Assembly: GCF_001421745.1 (NCBI RefSeq)
Contig: NZ_LMKW01000010.1
Location: forward strand, 277,131 to 341,130
Direction: 5' to 3'
Length of the DNA stretch: 64,000 bases
From: Sphingomonas sp. Leaf230
Lineage (GTDB): Bacteria; Pseudomonadota; Alphaproteobacteria; Sphingomonadales; Sphingomonadaceae
A program made the translations under genes and the position numbers. How positions within the stretch are numbered: the first letter of the stretch is position 1; each line of letters begins with the position of its first letter. Below the pieces are notes generated by a model. That model saw only the letters and a program-made list of their open reading frames with translations. It made no database searches and was not told the origin of the DNA. Below, piece by piece: positions 55,536 to 64,000 of the stretch.

Positions 55536-55970
55536 TCAGAGCTCGCGGTCGATCACGTGATATTCGAGCTCGCCGGCCTCGTCCTCGCTGATCGTCCAGC
55601 CGCGCACCGATTGCTTGGCGCGGTGGACGGCTTCGCGGTCGCCGCAGACGAGGTAATGCCATTCGGGCAGCTGCTCGCCGGCTGCGCGCAGGCGGTAGGC
55701 GCAGGTCGACGGCAGCCAGTCGATCCCGCGGACGTTGCCGGTCGTCAGCCGCACGCATTCGGGCACATAGGCGTGGCGGTGGCGGTAATCGGAGCATTGC
55801 CCGCTGCGCCGGTCGAGCAGGCGGCACGAGACGTTGGTCGCGACGAGCTCGCCGGTATCCTCGTCCTCGAGCTTGTGGATGCAGCATTTGCCGCAGCCGT
55901 CGCACAAGGCTTCCCACTGGCCGCGATCGAGCTGGTCGATCGGCGTATCTTCCCAGAAGCGCGCGCTCAC
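55536..55970 (-). CDS. YcgN family cysteine-cluster protein
   Basis: A 144-residue protein with a CxxCxxCC cluster at residues 23-30 (CDGCGKCC) and more Cys at conserved positions (NVSCRLLD, GQCSDYRHRH, STCAYRL, LVCGDREAVH). It is the UPF0260/YcgN family; iron or zinc binding is likely but the role is unknown. Its start overlaps the stop of the SCO gene by four bases, suggesting a shared metal-related function. Confidence 0.9.
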   Translation of the reverse strand: MSARFWEDTPIDQLDRGQWEALCDGCGKCCIHKLEDEDTGELVATNVSCRLLDRRSGQCSDYRHRHAYVPECVRLTTGNVRGIDWLPSTCAYRLRAAGEQLPEWHYLVCGDREAVHRAKQSVRGWTISEDEAGELEYHVIDREL

Positions 55971-56548
55971 CGGACCCAGCGCTTGATTTCCGTCACCACT
56001 GCGTCGGGCCCTTGTTCCTGCGGCAGCAAAGCGAGGGGCTTGCCGTCCGGGTCCATCAGATAGGCCTGGCGTGAGTGGTTTACGAGGTAGCCGCCGCCGG
56101 GGGAGGCGTCGCCCTTGCTCGAATACACCGCGTATTCGGTCTTGATCCTGGCGATCTGGTCGTCGGTGCCGGTCAGCCCGACCATCCGCGGGTGGAACGC
56201 CGAAACGAACTGCTTGAGCACCGCGGGGGTGTCGCGTGCCGGATCCACCGTCACGAACACCGGCACGATCTTCGCGGCCAGCACGGGATCACTCGTTTCG
56301 AGCTTTTTCACCGCGGCGCCGATCGCTTGGACATCCGTCGGACACACATCGGGGCAGAAGGTGTAGCCGAAATACATGATCCGGTATTTGCCCGCGAACG
56401 CCTGCTCGTTGACGGTCTGTCCGTTCTGGTCGGTCAGCGTGAAGGCGCCGCCGATCCTGGCGCCTTCGAGCGGCGGTTTGGCGGGCGGTGCCGAGGCGGT
56501 GCACGCCGATAAGGCGAGTGCCGGTATGAGAAGGAAACGGAGGGTCAT
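55967..56548 (-). CDS. SCO family protein (copper chaperone, lipoprotein)
   Basis: A 193-residue SCO1/SenC protein that delivers copper to cytochrome oxidase or reduces its cysteines. It has a lipobox LSAC with Cys16 and a thioredoxin-like fold with the copper motif CPDVCP (Cys65, Cys69). VTVDPARDTP follows, and the conserved His is in VNHSRQAYLMDP. The start MTLRFLLIPAL at 56548 gives a proper lipoprotein signal; the open frame above it has no protein character. Divergent from the ankyrin gene. Confidence 0.92.
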   Translation of the reverse strand: MTLRFLLIPALALSACTASAPPAKPPLEGARIGGAFTLTDQNGQTVNEQAFAGKYRIMYFGYTFCPDVCPTDVQAIGAAVKKLETSDPVLAAKIVPVFVTVDPARDTPAVLKQFVSAFHPRMVGLTGTDDQIARIKTEYAVYSSKGDASPGGGYLVNHSRQAYLMDPDGKPLALLPQEQGPDAVVTEIKRWVR

Positions 56549-56627
56549 GGTGCCGCCAGCCTTGATCTGTTCGCTACTGCGGCGCAAGCGTCACCCGATA
56601 TCCAGGACGAACCAAGGAAGTCTCTCG

Positions 56628-57236
56628 ATGCGTATCCGCCTGATGCTCGCCGCTACCCTCCTGACGCCTGCGCTCGCCTGCGTCGCGGCGCCCGCGTTCG
56701 CGCAAGGCCAGTCGGAGGGGTACAAGTTCCTGTCCGCGGTGCGCGATGCGAAGAACAACGACGTGCTGGAGATGCTCGGCAAACCCGGCAGCAACATCAT
56801 CAACACGCGTGACGTGACCAGCGGCGAAGGCGCGCTGCACATCGTCATCAAGCGGGGCGACGAGGTGTATCTGCGCTTCCTGCTGCAAAAGGGTGCGGAC
56901 GCGAACCTGCGCGACGGCAAGGGCAACACGCCGCTGCTGCTCGCGGTGACGCTGGGCCAGACGAACATGATCCCGATCCTGACCGCGGCAGGGGCGAATC
57001 CGAACCTCGCCAATTCGGCGGGCGAGACTCCCCTGATCCGCGCGGTGCAGCGCCGTGACGTGGGCATGATCCGGGTGCTGCTGGCCGAGAACGCCGATCC
57101 CGATCAGGCGGACATCATGGCGGGCATGTCCGCGCGCGCCTATGCCAAGCAGGATGGGCGCAACCCGATCGTGAGCAAGCTGCTGGAAGATGCGCCGAAG
57201 AAGGTGCGGAAAGCCGTGTCGGGTCCGAAGTTCTGA
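56628..57236 (+). CDS. periplasmic ankyrin-repeat protein
   Basis: A 202-residue protein. Signal peptide to about AFA25, then four to five ankyrin repeats (EGALHIVIKRGDEVYLRFLL, GNTPLLLAVTLGQ.., GETPLIRAVQRRDVGMIRVL). AAGGAAG nine bases upstream supports ATG 56628. Ankyrin proteins of this size often act as partners of catalases or toxins, but nothing here identifies one. Confidence 0.85.
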   Translation: MRIRLMLAATLLTPALACVAAPAFAQGQSEGYKFLSAVRDAKNNDVLEMLGKPGSNIINTRDVTSGEGALHIVIKRGDEVYLRFLLQKGADANLRDGKGNTPLLLAVTLGQTNMIPILTAAGANPNLANSAGETPLIRAVQRRDVGMIRVLLAENADPDQADIMAGMSARAYAKQDGRNPIVSKLLEDAPKKVRKAVSGPKF

Positions 57237-57249
57237 GTTCTGAACTTCT

Positions 57250-57376
57250 GATCCTCCCCCGCCCGGGGGAGGTGGCTGGCGCTTGCCAGACGGAGGGGGA
57301 GGAAAGGGTCACGGTCGTTGCGTGTTCCTCCCCCTCCGTCACCTGCGGTGCCACCTCCCCCTGGCGGGGGAGGATT
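57250..57376. repeat. palindromic repeat family C, copy 3
   Basis: Arms ATCCTCCCCCGCCCGGGGGA and CCTCCCCCTGGCGGGGGAGG outside and GACGGAGGGGGAGG / CCTCCCCCTCCGTC inside, between the convergent ankyrin and mmcB genes. The first 29 bases of the outer arms match copies 1 and 2 closely. Confidence 0.85.
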
Positions 57377-57381
57377 TAGTG

Positions 57382-57879
57382 TCAGAATGCCAGCCCGTCG
57401 GCATCCGGGTCCATCTGCGCGATCAGCCGCCGCGCCGCGCGTCGCGCGAACGCGAGCGTACACCGTTTTCGCACATGCGCCGGCAGCGGCACGGTATGCG
57501 CCTCCCGCACGATCGCCGCGTCATAGCGATCAGCGACGATAATCCCCGTCCGCTCCGGCAGGAACGCCGGCCCGTTCAGGGGCCCGACGTCGAACCCTGC
57601 CGGGACCGCCCAGAAATACCGGTCGCAATGCCCGAGATAATCGGGCCACTTCCCGTCGCCTAGCAGGTCCGCGCGCGACACCTTGATCTCGACGATCACG
57701 ATCTGGCCACGCGCGTCCACCGCCATCAGGTCGGCGCGACGGCCACCGTCGAGCGGCACTTCGGTCATCGCGGTGAGGTCGTGGCGCAGCAACATCCGGA
57801 TCACGCCGCGCGCCACGTCGGCCGCACATAAGGGTGATCCAGGTTCGTCGATGCAGGAGTCCGGCGGCATATCGAGCAT
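57382..57879 (-). CDS. mmcB: MmcB family DNA repair protein
   Basis: A 165-residue member of the MmcB family, known from Caulobacter as an SOS/damage-tolerance protein. The nuclease-like core is RRADLMAVDARGQIVIVEIK (D..ExK pattern) followed by SRADLLGDGKWPDYLGHCDR and YFWAVPAGF, typical of PD-(D/E)xK folds. Starts at 57897 (TTG), 57879 and 57870 are all open; 57879 gives the usual length. No LexA box was identified. Confidence 0.82.
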   Translation of the reverse strand: MLDMPPDSCIDEPGSPLCAADVARGVIRMLLRHDLTAMTEVPLDGGRRADLMAVDARGQIVIVEIKVSRADLLGDGKWPDYLGHCDRYFWAVPAGFDVGPLNGPAFLPERTGIIVADRYDAAIVREAHTVPLPAHVRKRCTLAFARRAARRLIAQMDPDADGLAF

Positions 57880-57937
57880 GCGCCGGAAATAGAACAATCC
57901 GCGAACGAGGCAAGCCCATTCGCGGATCGCCTGCCGG

Positions 57938-58915
57938 TCAGCCCGCCTCGCCCTTCAGCGGCCGGGCGAGCAGGTCGCCGATCACGTCGCTCACCGGCGC
58001 GCCCTCCAGCAGGCGGCAGACGGCTTCGGTGATCGGCATGTCGACGCGCGCATCACGGGCGGCTTCGCGCAGGACGGGGGCGGTAAAGGCGCCTTCCGCG
58101 ACGGTTCGGCGATCCGCCAGTAATGTCGCCGCCGAATCTCCGCGCCCGAGGCCGACACCCAGCGAGAAGTTACGCGAACTCGTCGAGGAGCAGGTGAGCA
58201 CGAGATCGCCCAGCCCCGAAAGCCCCGCCAGCGTTTCCGCGAGCGCACCGCGTGCCAAGCCGAACCGCGTCATTTCGGCGAACCCGCGCGCGATCAACGC
58301 GGCGCGGGCGTTCTGGCCCAGCCCGGCCCCCTCAACCACGCCGCAGCCGATCGCGAGGACGTTCTTCACCGCGCCACCGATCTCCGCACCCGCGACGTCG
58401 GTCGAGGCATAGGTCCGGAAATGCCGCGCCGCGAGACGGGTCGCGAGCCGCTCACCGAGTTCCGCATCCTCACAGGCCAGCGTCACCGCGGTCGGTAGTC
58501 CGGCGGCGACTTCGTGCGCGAAGGTCGGCCCCGAGAGAACCGCGATCGGCGCATCGGGATGCACCGCGCGCGCGACCTCGCCGACGAGCCGCTTGCTCCC
58601 CGCCTCGATCCCCTTCGCACACAGCACAAGCGGAATGCGGCCGATCGGGGCGGCGGCGAGGACGCTGCCGACGTGCTGGGCGGGCGCGACGACGAGGATC
58701 GCATCCATGTCCGCGAGCGCGGCGAGGTCGTCGGTCGCGCGGATCGTCGGCGACAGCGCGACGCCGCCAAGGAACAGCGTGTTCTCATGCGCGGTGTTGA
58801 TCGACTCGACCACCGCGCCCTCGCGCGCCCACAGGATCACCTCGCGACCACCATAGGCAGCGACCTGTGCGAGTGCCGTGCCCCACGCCCCCCCACCGAT
58901 GACGCCGATTTTCAT
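57938..58915 (-). CDS. gpsA: NAD(P)-dependent glycerol-3-phosphate dehydrogenase
   Basis: A 325-residue GpsA making sn-glycerol 3-phosphate for phospholipids. The cofactor motif is [13 protein letters not shown] at residues 4-16. [32 protein letters not shown] and the catalytic Lys in [12 protein letters not shown] follow, then [15 protein letters not shown] overlaps the tsaD stop by four bases, a pairing found in many alphaproteobacteria. Confidence 0.95.
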   Translation of the reverse strand: MKIGVIGGGAWGTALAQVAAYGGREVILWAREGAVVESINTAHENTLFLGGVALSPTIRATDDLAALADMDAILVVAPAQHVGSVLAAAPIGRIPLVLCAKGIEAGSKRLVGEVARAVHPDAPIAVLSGPTFAHEVAAGLPTAVTLACEDAELGERLATRLAARHFRTYASTDVAGAEIGGAVKNVLAIGCGVVEGAGLGQNARAALIARGFAEMTRFGLARGALAETLAGLSGLGDLVLTCSSTSSRNFSLGVGLGRGDSAATLLADRRTVAEGAFTAPVLREAARDARVDMPITEAVCRLLEGAPVSDVIGDLLARPLKGEAG

Positions 58916-59937
58916 GCCTTAACCCCCGCGCCGCGAACCGCCTCTGCATTCGGATCGAGCGGCCAGCGCGGGCGGGCGGCGACATCGAGCGGATCGGTGA
59001 GGCCAGCGGCAAACCGCTCGGCCCCCGCCCAACCAATCATCGCAGCGTTGTCGGTGCACAGCCACAAGGGCGGCGCGACGAAGCGGAGACCGTGCGCCGT
59101 AGCGAGCCCCTGCAACGCGGTACGGACCGCCGTGTTGGCCGCGACTCCACCCGCAACGACGAGCGCGGTGGCGCCATGCGATGTCCGCAAAGCCTTGGTC
59201 GTGCGGTCGATCAGGCAGTCCACTACCGCCGCCTGGAACGAGGCGGCGATATCCTCGGGCGAATACTGGCCGACGACGCGCGCGACCGCGCTCTTCAGGC
59301 CGGCGAACGAGAAATGCGGCTCGGCCGAACCTTTCAGCGGGCGCGGCAGGGGGACGGCCTTGGGATTTCCCAACGCCGCGGCGCGTTCGACGGCAGGGCC
59401 ACCGGGGAAGCCGAGGCCGAGCAGCTTGGCGGTCTTGTCGAATGCCTCGCCCGCCGCATCGTCGATCGTTGTGGCAAGGCGCCGATACGCGCCAACGCCC
59501 TCGACCAGCAGCAACTGGCAATGTCCGCCCGACACGAGCAGCAGCAGGTATGGGAACTCCAGGTCCGGATCCGACAGCCGCGGCGAGAGCGCGTGGCCTT
59601 CGAGATGGTTGACCGCGATCAACGGCTTGCCTGCCGCGTGCGCGAGCGCCTTGCCGGTGACGAGCCCGACCATCACCCCGCCGATCAGTCCCGGCCCCGC
59701 GGTCGCGGCGATCGCGTCGACGTCGGCCAGCGTCAGCTTCGCGTCGGCCAGCGCCGCGACGATCAGCGGCTCCAGCGCCTCGACATGCGCACGCGCGGCG
59801 ATTTCGGGGACGACGCCGCCGAACGGGGCGTGCGCCGCTTCCTGCCCGAGCAACCGGTGCGCGAGGACCTGCCGGTCGCCGGTGACGAGCGCGGCGGCGG
59901 TTTCGTCGCAGGAGGATTCGATGCCGAGAATGATCAT
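58912..59937 (-). CDS. tsaD: tRNA N6-adenosine threonylcarbamoyltransferase
   Basis: A 341-residue TsaD, the catalytic subunit for t6A37 in ANN-decoding tRNAs. The start [17 protein letters not shown] is canonical. The metal-binding His pair is in [10 protein letters not shown], and the nucleotide elements are [34 protein letters not shown] and [14 protein letters not shown], with [12 protein letters not shown] near the end. Divergent from hemC with a 64-base gap. Confidence 0.96.
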   Translation of the reverse strand: MIILGIESSCDETAAALVTGDRQVLAHRLLGQEAAHAPFGGVVPEIAARAHVEALEPLIVAALADAKLTLADVDAIAATAGPGLIGGVMVGLVTGKALAHAAGKPLIAVNHLEGHALSPRLSDPDLEFPYLLLLVSGGHCQLLLVEGVGAYRRLATTIDDAAGEAFDKTAKLLGLGFPGGPAVERAAALGNPKAVPLPRPLKGSAEPHFSFAGLKSAVARVVGQYSPEDIAASFQAAVVDCLIDRTTKALRTSHGATALVVAGGVAANTAVRTALQGLATAHGLRFVAPPLWLCTDNAAMIGWAGAERFAAGLTDPLDVAARPRWPLDPNAEAVRGAGVKA

Positions 59938-60001
59938 CGCGTGTCTGTATAGGCCTGCGTGAAGCTTGTCGAAGGGGGCCCCTTTCTGCATGGCACGCAG
60001 G

Positions 60002-60907
60002 ATGACAGTTTTTCGGCTCGGTACGCGCGGTTCGCCGCTGGCGCTCACCCAGGCAGGCCTGGTCCGCGATGCCCTTTGCGCAGCGCATGGCTGGTCGGCG
60101 GACAAGGTCGAGACGGTCGTGATCCGCACCACCGGCGACCGCGTGCAGGATCGCGCGCTCGCCGAGATCGGCGGCAAGGCGTTGTGGACCAAGGAGCTCG
60201 ATCGCGCGCTGCACGACGGCGACATCGACTGCGCGGTGCATTCGATGAAGGACGTCGAGACGATCCGGCCGCACACGCTGAGGATCGCCGCGATGCTGCC
60301 GCGTGCCGACGTGCGCGATCGGCTGATCGGTGCGGAGACCTTCGCCGACCTGCGCCCGCGCGCCGTCGTTGGCACGAGTTCGCCGCGACGCCGCGCGCAG
60401 ATGCTGCGGCTGCGGCCCGACCTGCAGATCGTGCTGATCCGCGGCAACGTCGACACGCGGCTTGGTCGCGTCGCGAGCGGCGAGATGGACGCCACGCTGC
60501 TCGCCGCCGCCGGGCTCGATCGCCTCGGGCGCGACGACGGCCATGCGATCCCGACCGACATCATGCTGCCCGCACCGGCGCAGGGCGCGGTCGGGATCGA
60601 GGTCCTCGACGGCAGTACCGCGCACGCGATCGTCGCCGCGATCGACCATGCCGACACCAGCCTTTGCGTTCTCACCGAGCGCGCGTTGCTCGCGCGACTC
60701 GGCGCGGATTGCCACTCGCCGGTCGCGGCGCTCGCGTCGCTGGCGGGCGAGACGCTCACGTTGCGCGCCGAGTTGATCGCCGAGGACGGGACGTGCTACG
60801 TCGCCGGATCGATCGAGGGCAGTGCGGGCGAAGACCTGGGTACGATGCTGGCGGTCGACCTGCTCACGAGGGCGCCCGCGAGCGTCCGCCGGCTGTTCGC
60901 GGCATGA
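60002..60907 (+). CDS. hemC: hydroxymethylbilane synthase
   Basis: A 301-residue porphobilinogen deaminase of tetrapyrrole synthesis. [12 protein letters not shown] opens the protein, the catalytic Asp is in [12 protein letters not shown], the cofactor-binding residues are in [10 protein letters not shown] and [11 protein letters not shown], and the dipyrromethane-binding Cys is in [10 protein letters not shown]. Start ATG 60002 keeps only the conserved part; ATG 59990 (MARRMTV), with AAGGGGG 12 bases upstream, is an alternative. Overlaps hemD by four bases. Confidence 0.95.
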   Translation: MTVFRLGTRGSPLALTQAGLVRDALCAAHGWSADKVETVVIRTTGDRVQDRALAEIGGKALWTKELDRALHDGDIDCAVHSMKDVETIRPHTLRIAAMLPRADVRDRLIGAETFADLRPRAVVGTSSPRRRAQMLRLRPDLQIVLIRGNVDTRLGRVASGEMDATLLAAAGLDRLGRDDGHAIPTDIMLPAPAQGAVGIEVLDGSTAHAIVAAIDHADTSLCVLTERALLARLGADCHSPVAALASLAGETLTLRAELIAEDGTCYVAGSIEGSAGEDLGTMLAVDLLTRAPASVRRLFAA

Positions 60908-62562
60908 CGTCGCCTCACGCGGTCGTCGTCGTGCGGCCGGAGCCCGGCAATGCGCGGACTGCGGCGGCTCTGCGGACCCTCGGGCTCGACGTACGGCAGG
61001 TTCCGCTGTTCGCCGTGACGCCGGTCGACTGGAGCGTGCCGGATCCGGCAGGGTTCGACGGGCTCTTGCTGACCAGCGCGAACGCGGTACGGCACGGCGG
61101 CACGGGACTGGACGCGTTAAAGCGCCTGCCGGTGGTGGCGGTCGGCGCGGCGACTGCCGCAGCAGCGATCGACGCGGGCTTTGCGGTTGCGGTGACCGGA
61201 TCGGGCGATGCCCGCGACGCCGTTTCCGAAGCGCGCGATCGCGGCTTTGCGCGACTGCTGCACTTGGCCGGGCGCGATCGTGCCCCGACCGGCGACGGGA
61301 TCGAGGCCCTCACGGTCTACGCGAGCGATGATGTGCCGATCGACGCGACGGTGGCGCAGTCGTTCGCCGATGCCGTCGTGTTGCTCCACTCCGAACGCGC
61401 CGCGATCCGGTTGAAGGCTATGCTCGATACGGCGGGCATCGACCGGTCCGGGATAGAGATCGCCGCGATCAGCGCCGCCGTCGCCGAAGCGGCCGGAACC
61501 GGCTGGGCGACCGTCTCGATCGCCCCGCAACCGAGCGATCCGGCGCTCGTCGCGCTGGCTGCTGCGCGTGCGAACATACGCGCGATTGACCATCCGGTGC
61601 GCGGCGGGGATAAGCACGCCATGAGCGACTACGTGCCGACCGATCGCCCACGGGCACGCGGACCCAAAATGGGCGTCATCATCGCCTTGACCGCGCTTGC
61701 GTTCATCGCCGGACTGGCGCTGATGGCCTATGCCGCGAGGAAGCTGCCCTGGTTTGGCGCCACGGCGTCGACCACCGCTGGCGCACCCGTCGCGGGCCAG
61801 AAAGCCGGCGCGAGCAATTCCGGGTATATCCCGTCGCAACCACTCGGCCCGGATGGCCAGCCCCAGGCAGCCGCGCCGGTCGACACCGCCGTGCTGGCAA
61901 CGCGCGAGGCGACGCTGGCGGGCCAGTTGACCGCGCTCGAGGCGCGCACCGCGGCGATCACCACCGACGCAGCCGCTGCTGGCGCGCAGGCGACGCGGGC
62001 GGAAGGCCTGCTGGTGGCCTTCGCCGTGCGGCGTGCGCTCGATCGCGGGGTCGGCCTTGGGTATCTGGAGGAGCAATTGCGCCTGCGGTTCGGCCAGGCC
62101 CAGCCGCGTGCAACGATGCTGCTTATCCAGGCCGCGCGCCAGCCGGTGACGCTCGAGGACCTACGCCAGGGCCTCGATGCGATTGCGCCGGACATCACGA
62201 GTTCGACCAGTGAGAACTGGCTCGACACGATTCAGCATCAGATCGACTCACTGATAGTGCTGCGCAAGGCGGGAACGCCGTCGCCGATGCCCGCCGACCG
62301 CCTCGCGCGCGCGCGGCGGCTGCTTGGTGCCGGTCAGGTCGAGGCAGCCCGCGCCGAAGTCGCCCGCCTGCCCGGCGCCGCGCAAGCCGGCAACTGGATC
62401 GACGCGGCCCGCCGCTACGTCGTGGCCCACCAGGCGCTCGACCTGATCGAGAACACGGCATTGATCGGCCAGGCGGGACAGCCCCAGCCGGCGCCGGTCG
62501 TCATGCCAACGCCACAAACGGCAACCGAAACGGACACCGCCCCGGACCCGTCGGGTATCTGA
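60904..62562 (+). CDS. hemD: uroporphyrinogen-III synthase fused in frame to a membrane-anchored mitofilin-like domain
   Basis: A continuous 552-codon frame. Residues 1 to about 230 form a HemD-like synthase (VVVVRPEPGNARTAAALRTL, LLLTSANAVRHG, VLLHSERAA), which closes the uroporphyrinogen ring. With no stop codon the frame passes Met240 (MSDYVPTDRPRARG) into a membrane helix (about 258-277) and then an Ala-rich helical region like the COG4223/mitofilin proteins that normally follow hemD as a separate gene. Either this is a true fusion, or translation starts again at 61621, or one base was lost. The coding character of both halves is clear. Confidence 0.7.
   Translation: MTSPHAVVVVRPEPGNARTAAALRTLGLDVRQVPLFAVTPVDWSVPDPAGFDGLLLTSANAVRHGGTGLDALKRLPVVAVGAATAAAAIDAGFAVAVTGSGDARDAVSEARDRGFARLLHLAGRDRAPTGDGIEALTVYASDDVPIDATVAQSFADAVVLLHSERAAIRLKAMLDTAGIDRSGIEIAAISAAVAEAAGTGWATVSIAPQPSDPALVALAAARANIRAIDHPVRGGDKHAMSDYVPTDRPRARGPKMGVIIALTALAFIAGLALMAYAARKLPWFGATASTTAGAPVAGQKAGASNSGYIPSQPLGPDGQPQAAAPVDTAVLATREATLAGQLTALEARTAAITTDAAAAGAQATRAEGLLVAFAVRRALDRGVGLGYLEEQLRLRFGQAQPRATMLLIQAARQPVTLEDLRQGLDAIAPDITSSTSENWLDTIQHQIDSLIVLRKAGTPSPMPADRLARARRLLGAGQVEAARAEVARLPGAAQAGNWIDAARRYVVAHQALDLIENTALIGQAGQPQPAPVVMPTPQTATETDTAPDPSGI
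61621..62562 (+). CDS. alternative independent start of the mitofilin-like (COG4223) part
   Basis: The ATG at 61621 (MSDYVPTDRP) would give a 313-residue protein: a short cytoplasmic N-terminus, one membrane helix (KMGVIIALTALAFIAGLAL), a Gly/Ser/Pro linker, a coiled coil (ATREATLAGQLTALEARTAA) and a helical C-terminal domain. This is the usual gene behind hemD in sphingomonads. GGCGGGG about 11 bases upstream is a weak ribosome-binding site. It is listed as the second possible reading of the same DNA as the hemD fusion. Confidence 0.5.
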   Translation: MSDYVPTDRPRARGPKMGVIIALTALAFIAGLALMAYAARKLPWFGATASTTAGAPVAGQKAGASNSGYIPSQPLGPDGQPQAAAPVDTAVLATREATLAGQLTALEARTAAITTDAAAAGAQATRAEGLLVAFAVRRALDRGVGLGYLEEQLRLRFGQAQPRATMLLIQAARQPVTLEDLRQGLDAIAPDITSSTSENWLDTIQHQIDSLIVLRKAGTPSPMPADRLARARRLLGAGQVEAARAEVARLPGAAQAGNWIDAARRYVVAHQALDLIENTALIGQAGQPQPAPVVMPTPQTATETDTAPDPSGI

Positions 62563-62866
62563 GCCGAACTCGTCTCGCTTGTGAACAGCGATCTACGGCC
62601 AATGGCTTTTCATTCGCCTGTCCGAGATTCAACGGCGAGACCGTTCGATCTCTTTCCCATTGCAGGATAGCTGTGGAATAGTGGCGTACGGACGGATCGT
62701 TTCGGGAACACCCTCGGGGTCACGCACTGAAGTCGGCGGTGTGTTTCGATCTACGACAGTCCGGGACAGACTTTGCTTGATCCGGCTTTATCTTCTTCAA
62801 CGCGGCCAGTGGGACAGCCGTTCTGTAGAGGAGGTCGACGCTCCATAGCGTCGACCCCTGTCTTTC
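62563..62866. other. 304-base gap between convergent hemD-fusion and bestrophin genes
   Basis: No gene seen. Lower GC than its flanks. The only clear structure is the hairpin at 62833-62856 behind the bestrophin gene. No repeat of families A-D. Confidence 0.6.
62833..62856 (-). terminator. perfect hairpin behind the bestrophin gene
   Basis: GGTCGACGCT (62833-62842) and AGCGTCGACC (62847-62856) are exact inverted repeats around a CCAT loop, starting 10 bases after the bestrophin stop on the minus strand. A T-run is missing, so it may be a weak terminator or a 3' stability hairpin. Confidence 0.55.
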
Positions 62867-63751
62867 CTACCACAACACGCCGCGGACAGGCTGCAACGGC
62901 TCTGGAGCCTCGTCGCCGATTGCTTGAAGCAGATCGATCTCGATCGTTCGGCACATTGCGTTCAGCGGGACGTCGTGGATCGTGTCCGCGAACGGGTCGA
63001 CCAGATCGTCACCGATCTGCAGCACGGCGAGGAACATCAACCCGGCGATCGTCGAGCCGATCGGCGTCGCGAACCCAAGCGTCTCGACCAGGCCGATCGG
63101 CAGCAGGATGCAGAACAGACGCGTGAAGATGCTGGGGAAAAAGCGATACTGGTTTGGCAGCGGCGTGTTCTTGATACGCTCCATGCCACCCTGTGCGTTG
63201 GCAATATCGACGAGGATCGCCTCGAACTGCGTCTGCTGGATGGTGTCGATCCAGCCGTTGCGCCGCGCAATGTCAATCCGGCGGCCGGTGCCGTCGAGCA
63301 GGCCGTTGGCAATATTGGTGCGATCGAGCGCGAACGACGCCTCTTCCTTCGACAGGAAGCGCAACACTTCGGGAGGCGCTGGCTGCTTGCGCAACTGGCA
63401 GCGCAATGCGTTCACATACGCGATCTGGCGGAGCACGATCGTCCGCTTCATATCGTGGCCCTCGGGCTCGGGCAGCATGTTGCGCGCCATTCGCGCCAAG
63501 TTGCGCGAGGCGTTGATCATCAGGCCCCACAGCCCGCGGCTTTCCCACCAGCGCTGATACGCGGAGTTGTCGCGGAAGCCGAGGAACAGCGCCAGCGCGG
63601 TACCGAACAGCGTCAGGGGCAGGGCCGGCGCATGAAACGGCAAGACGTAATAGGTGATCGTGACGACGACGTCCCAGACGAAAAGACCCAGCAGCGGGCG
63701 CCAGACCTCGCTCAAGATTTGACTGAGGCGCGGTGTTGCAGTGACGATCAA
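62867..63751 (-). CDS. bestrophin family anion channel-like protein
   Basis: A 294-residue bacterial bestrophin (UPF0187/YneE) with four hydrophobic regions. ALALFLGFRDNSAYQRWWESR (shown in part, residues about 52-72) is the family signature, and FGFATPIGSTIAGL-type second region and LQIGDDLVDPFADTIHDVPL follow with the acidic cluster. Such proteins form pentameric anion or cation channels in the inner membrane. The start is TTG 63751 with GGGAG seven bases upstream; no better Met exists near the conserved start. Confidence 0.9.
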   Translation of the reverse strand: MIVTATPRLSQILSEVWRPLLGLFVWDVVVTITYYVLPFHAPALPLTLFGTALALFLGFRDNSAYQRWWESRGLWGLMINASRNLARMARNMLPEPEGHDMKRTIVLRQIAYVNALRCQLRKQPAPPEVLRFLSKEEASFALDRTNIANGLLDGTGRRIDIARRNGWIDTIQQTQFEAILVDIANAQGGMERIKNTPLPNQYRFFPSIFTRLFCILLPIGLVETLGFATPIGSTIAGLMFLAVLQIGDDLVDPFADTIHDVPLNAMCRTIEIDLLQAIGDEAPEPLQPVRGVLW

Positions 63752-63831
63752 ACGAAAGCTCCCTTGTTAACAGGGCTTTTAATGCGCGAAGAGGCGTTTC
63801 GCTGCAATGCAGCGACGATCAGCCGCCCCGC

Positions 63832-64000
63832 TTAGCCGCCAACGAGCGACTGATCGCGCAGACCGCGCCAGATCTTTACCGCCTGCACCGTCTCTGCGAC
63901 GTCGTGGACGCGCAGGATCTGGACGCCGGCCTCGGCGCCCTTAAGTGCCAGCGCGAGCGAACCGGCGAGGCGCTGGTCGACCGGCGCTTCGTTCGAGAGA
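63832..64000 (-). CDS. folP: dihydropteroate synthase (3' end of gene)
   Basis: The last 55 or so residues of a minus-strand frame running off the right edge, ending in TAA at 63832. The translated text reads RLAGSLALALKGAEAG, then ILRVHDVAETVQAVKIWRG. The RVHDV element, with the His near the end of the TIM barrel, is the C-terminal signature of FolP, which joins p-aminobenzoate to the pterin in folate synthesis. The start and most of the gene are outside the window. Confidence 0.85.
   Translation of the reverse strand, partial: LSNEAPVDQRLAGSLALALKGAEAGVQILRVHDVAETVQAVKIWRGLRDQSLVGG

Noticed and set aside
58919..60715. Long minus-strand frames across tsaD and hemC
   Set aside because: Shadows of TsaD and HemC, both of which have complete catalytic motifs in their own frames.

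Overview
The window is a compact, high-GC chromosomal segment with the gene content and order of a sphingomonad (Alphaproteobacteria, Sphingomonas-like). The assignment is an inference. It rests on the class I lysyl-tRNA synthetase, the metX/metW and hisC/prephenate dehydrogenase loci back to back, ftsEX divergent from a zinc-ribbon protein, tsaD-gpsA divergent from hemC-hemD, the DUF4169 and MmcB families, and the many short palindromic intergenic repeats. No rRNA, insertion sequence, prophage or CRISPR array is visible. One tRNA (Leu, GAG) is present.

Left part (1-14.2 kb): the end of lysK, a 2'-5' RNA ligase-like protein, an acetylpolyamine amidohydrolase-like deacetylase overlapping an MFS exporter, an M19 dipeptidase divergent from an acyltransferase, a TonB-like protein, etfBA, sucC with a clear terminator, a PilZ protein, and prs divergent from gltX. 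Middle-left (14.2-27.8 kb): a second TonB-like protein, a tightly overlapping riboflavin operon (ribD-ribE-ribB-ribH with a GNAT and a DUF4169 gene at its tail), a DUF1206 membrane protein, an Old Yellow Enzyme, a DMT exporter coupled to coq9, feoAB and ssb.

Middle (27.8-39.7 kb): an HWE-family sensor kinase facing a single-domain response regulator; metX-GNAT-metW; hisC-tyrC; plsC-ydcF-ftsX-ftsE; a zinc-ribbon protein; a MATE exporter; tRNA-Leu.

Accessory region (40-52.2 kb): this is the most unusual part. Four minus-strand genes encode exported proteins. Three are smaller proteins with DUF11-like (conserved-repeat) beta domains, and the fourth is a 1676-residue protein with DUF11, carboxypeptidase-regulatory-like and large C-terminal barrel-like regions. 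Next to them lie a MarR-like regulator with a 14-bp tandem repeat in its upstream region, two AT-rich dyads, and a three-gene type III polyketide synthase / methyltransferase / FAD oxidoreductase operon organised like srsABC.

Right part (52.2-64 kb): msrB, a class A penicillin-binding protein, a YgjP-like metallopeptidase, a CxxCxxCC protein, a SCO copper chaperone, an ankyrin protein, mmcB, gpsA-tsaD, and hemC with a hemD frame that runs without a stop into a membrane-anchored mitofilin-like domain. A bestrophin channel and the end of folP close the window.

At least four families of long palindromic repeats (called A to D here) occupy the intergenic gaps, including two decayed copies that show how they are lost.
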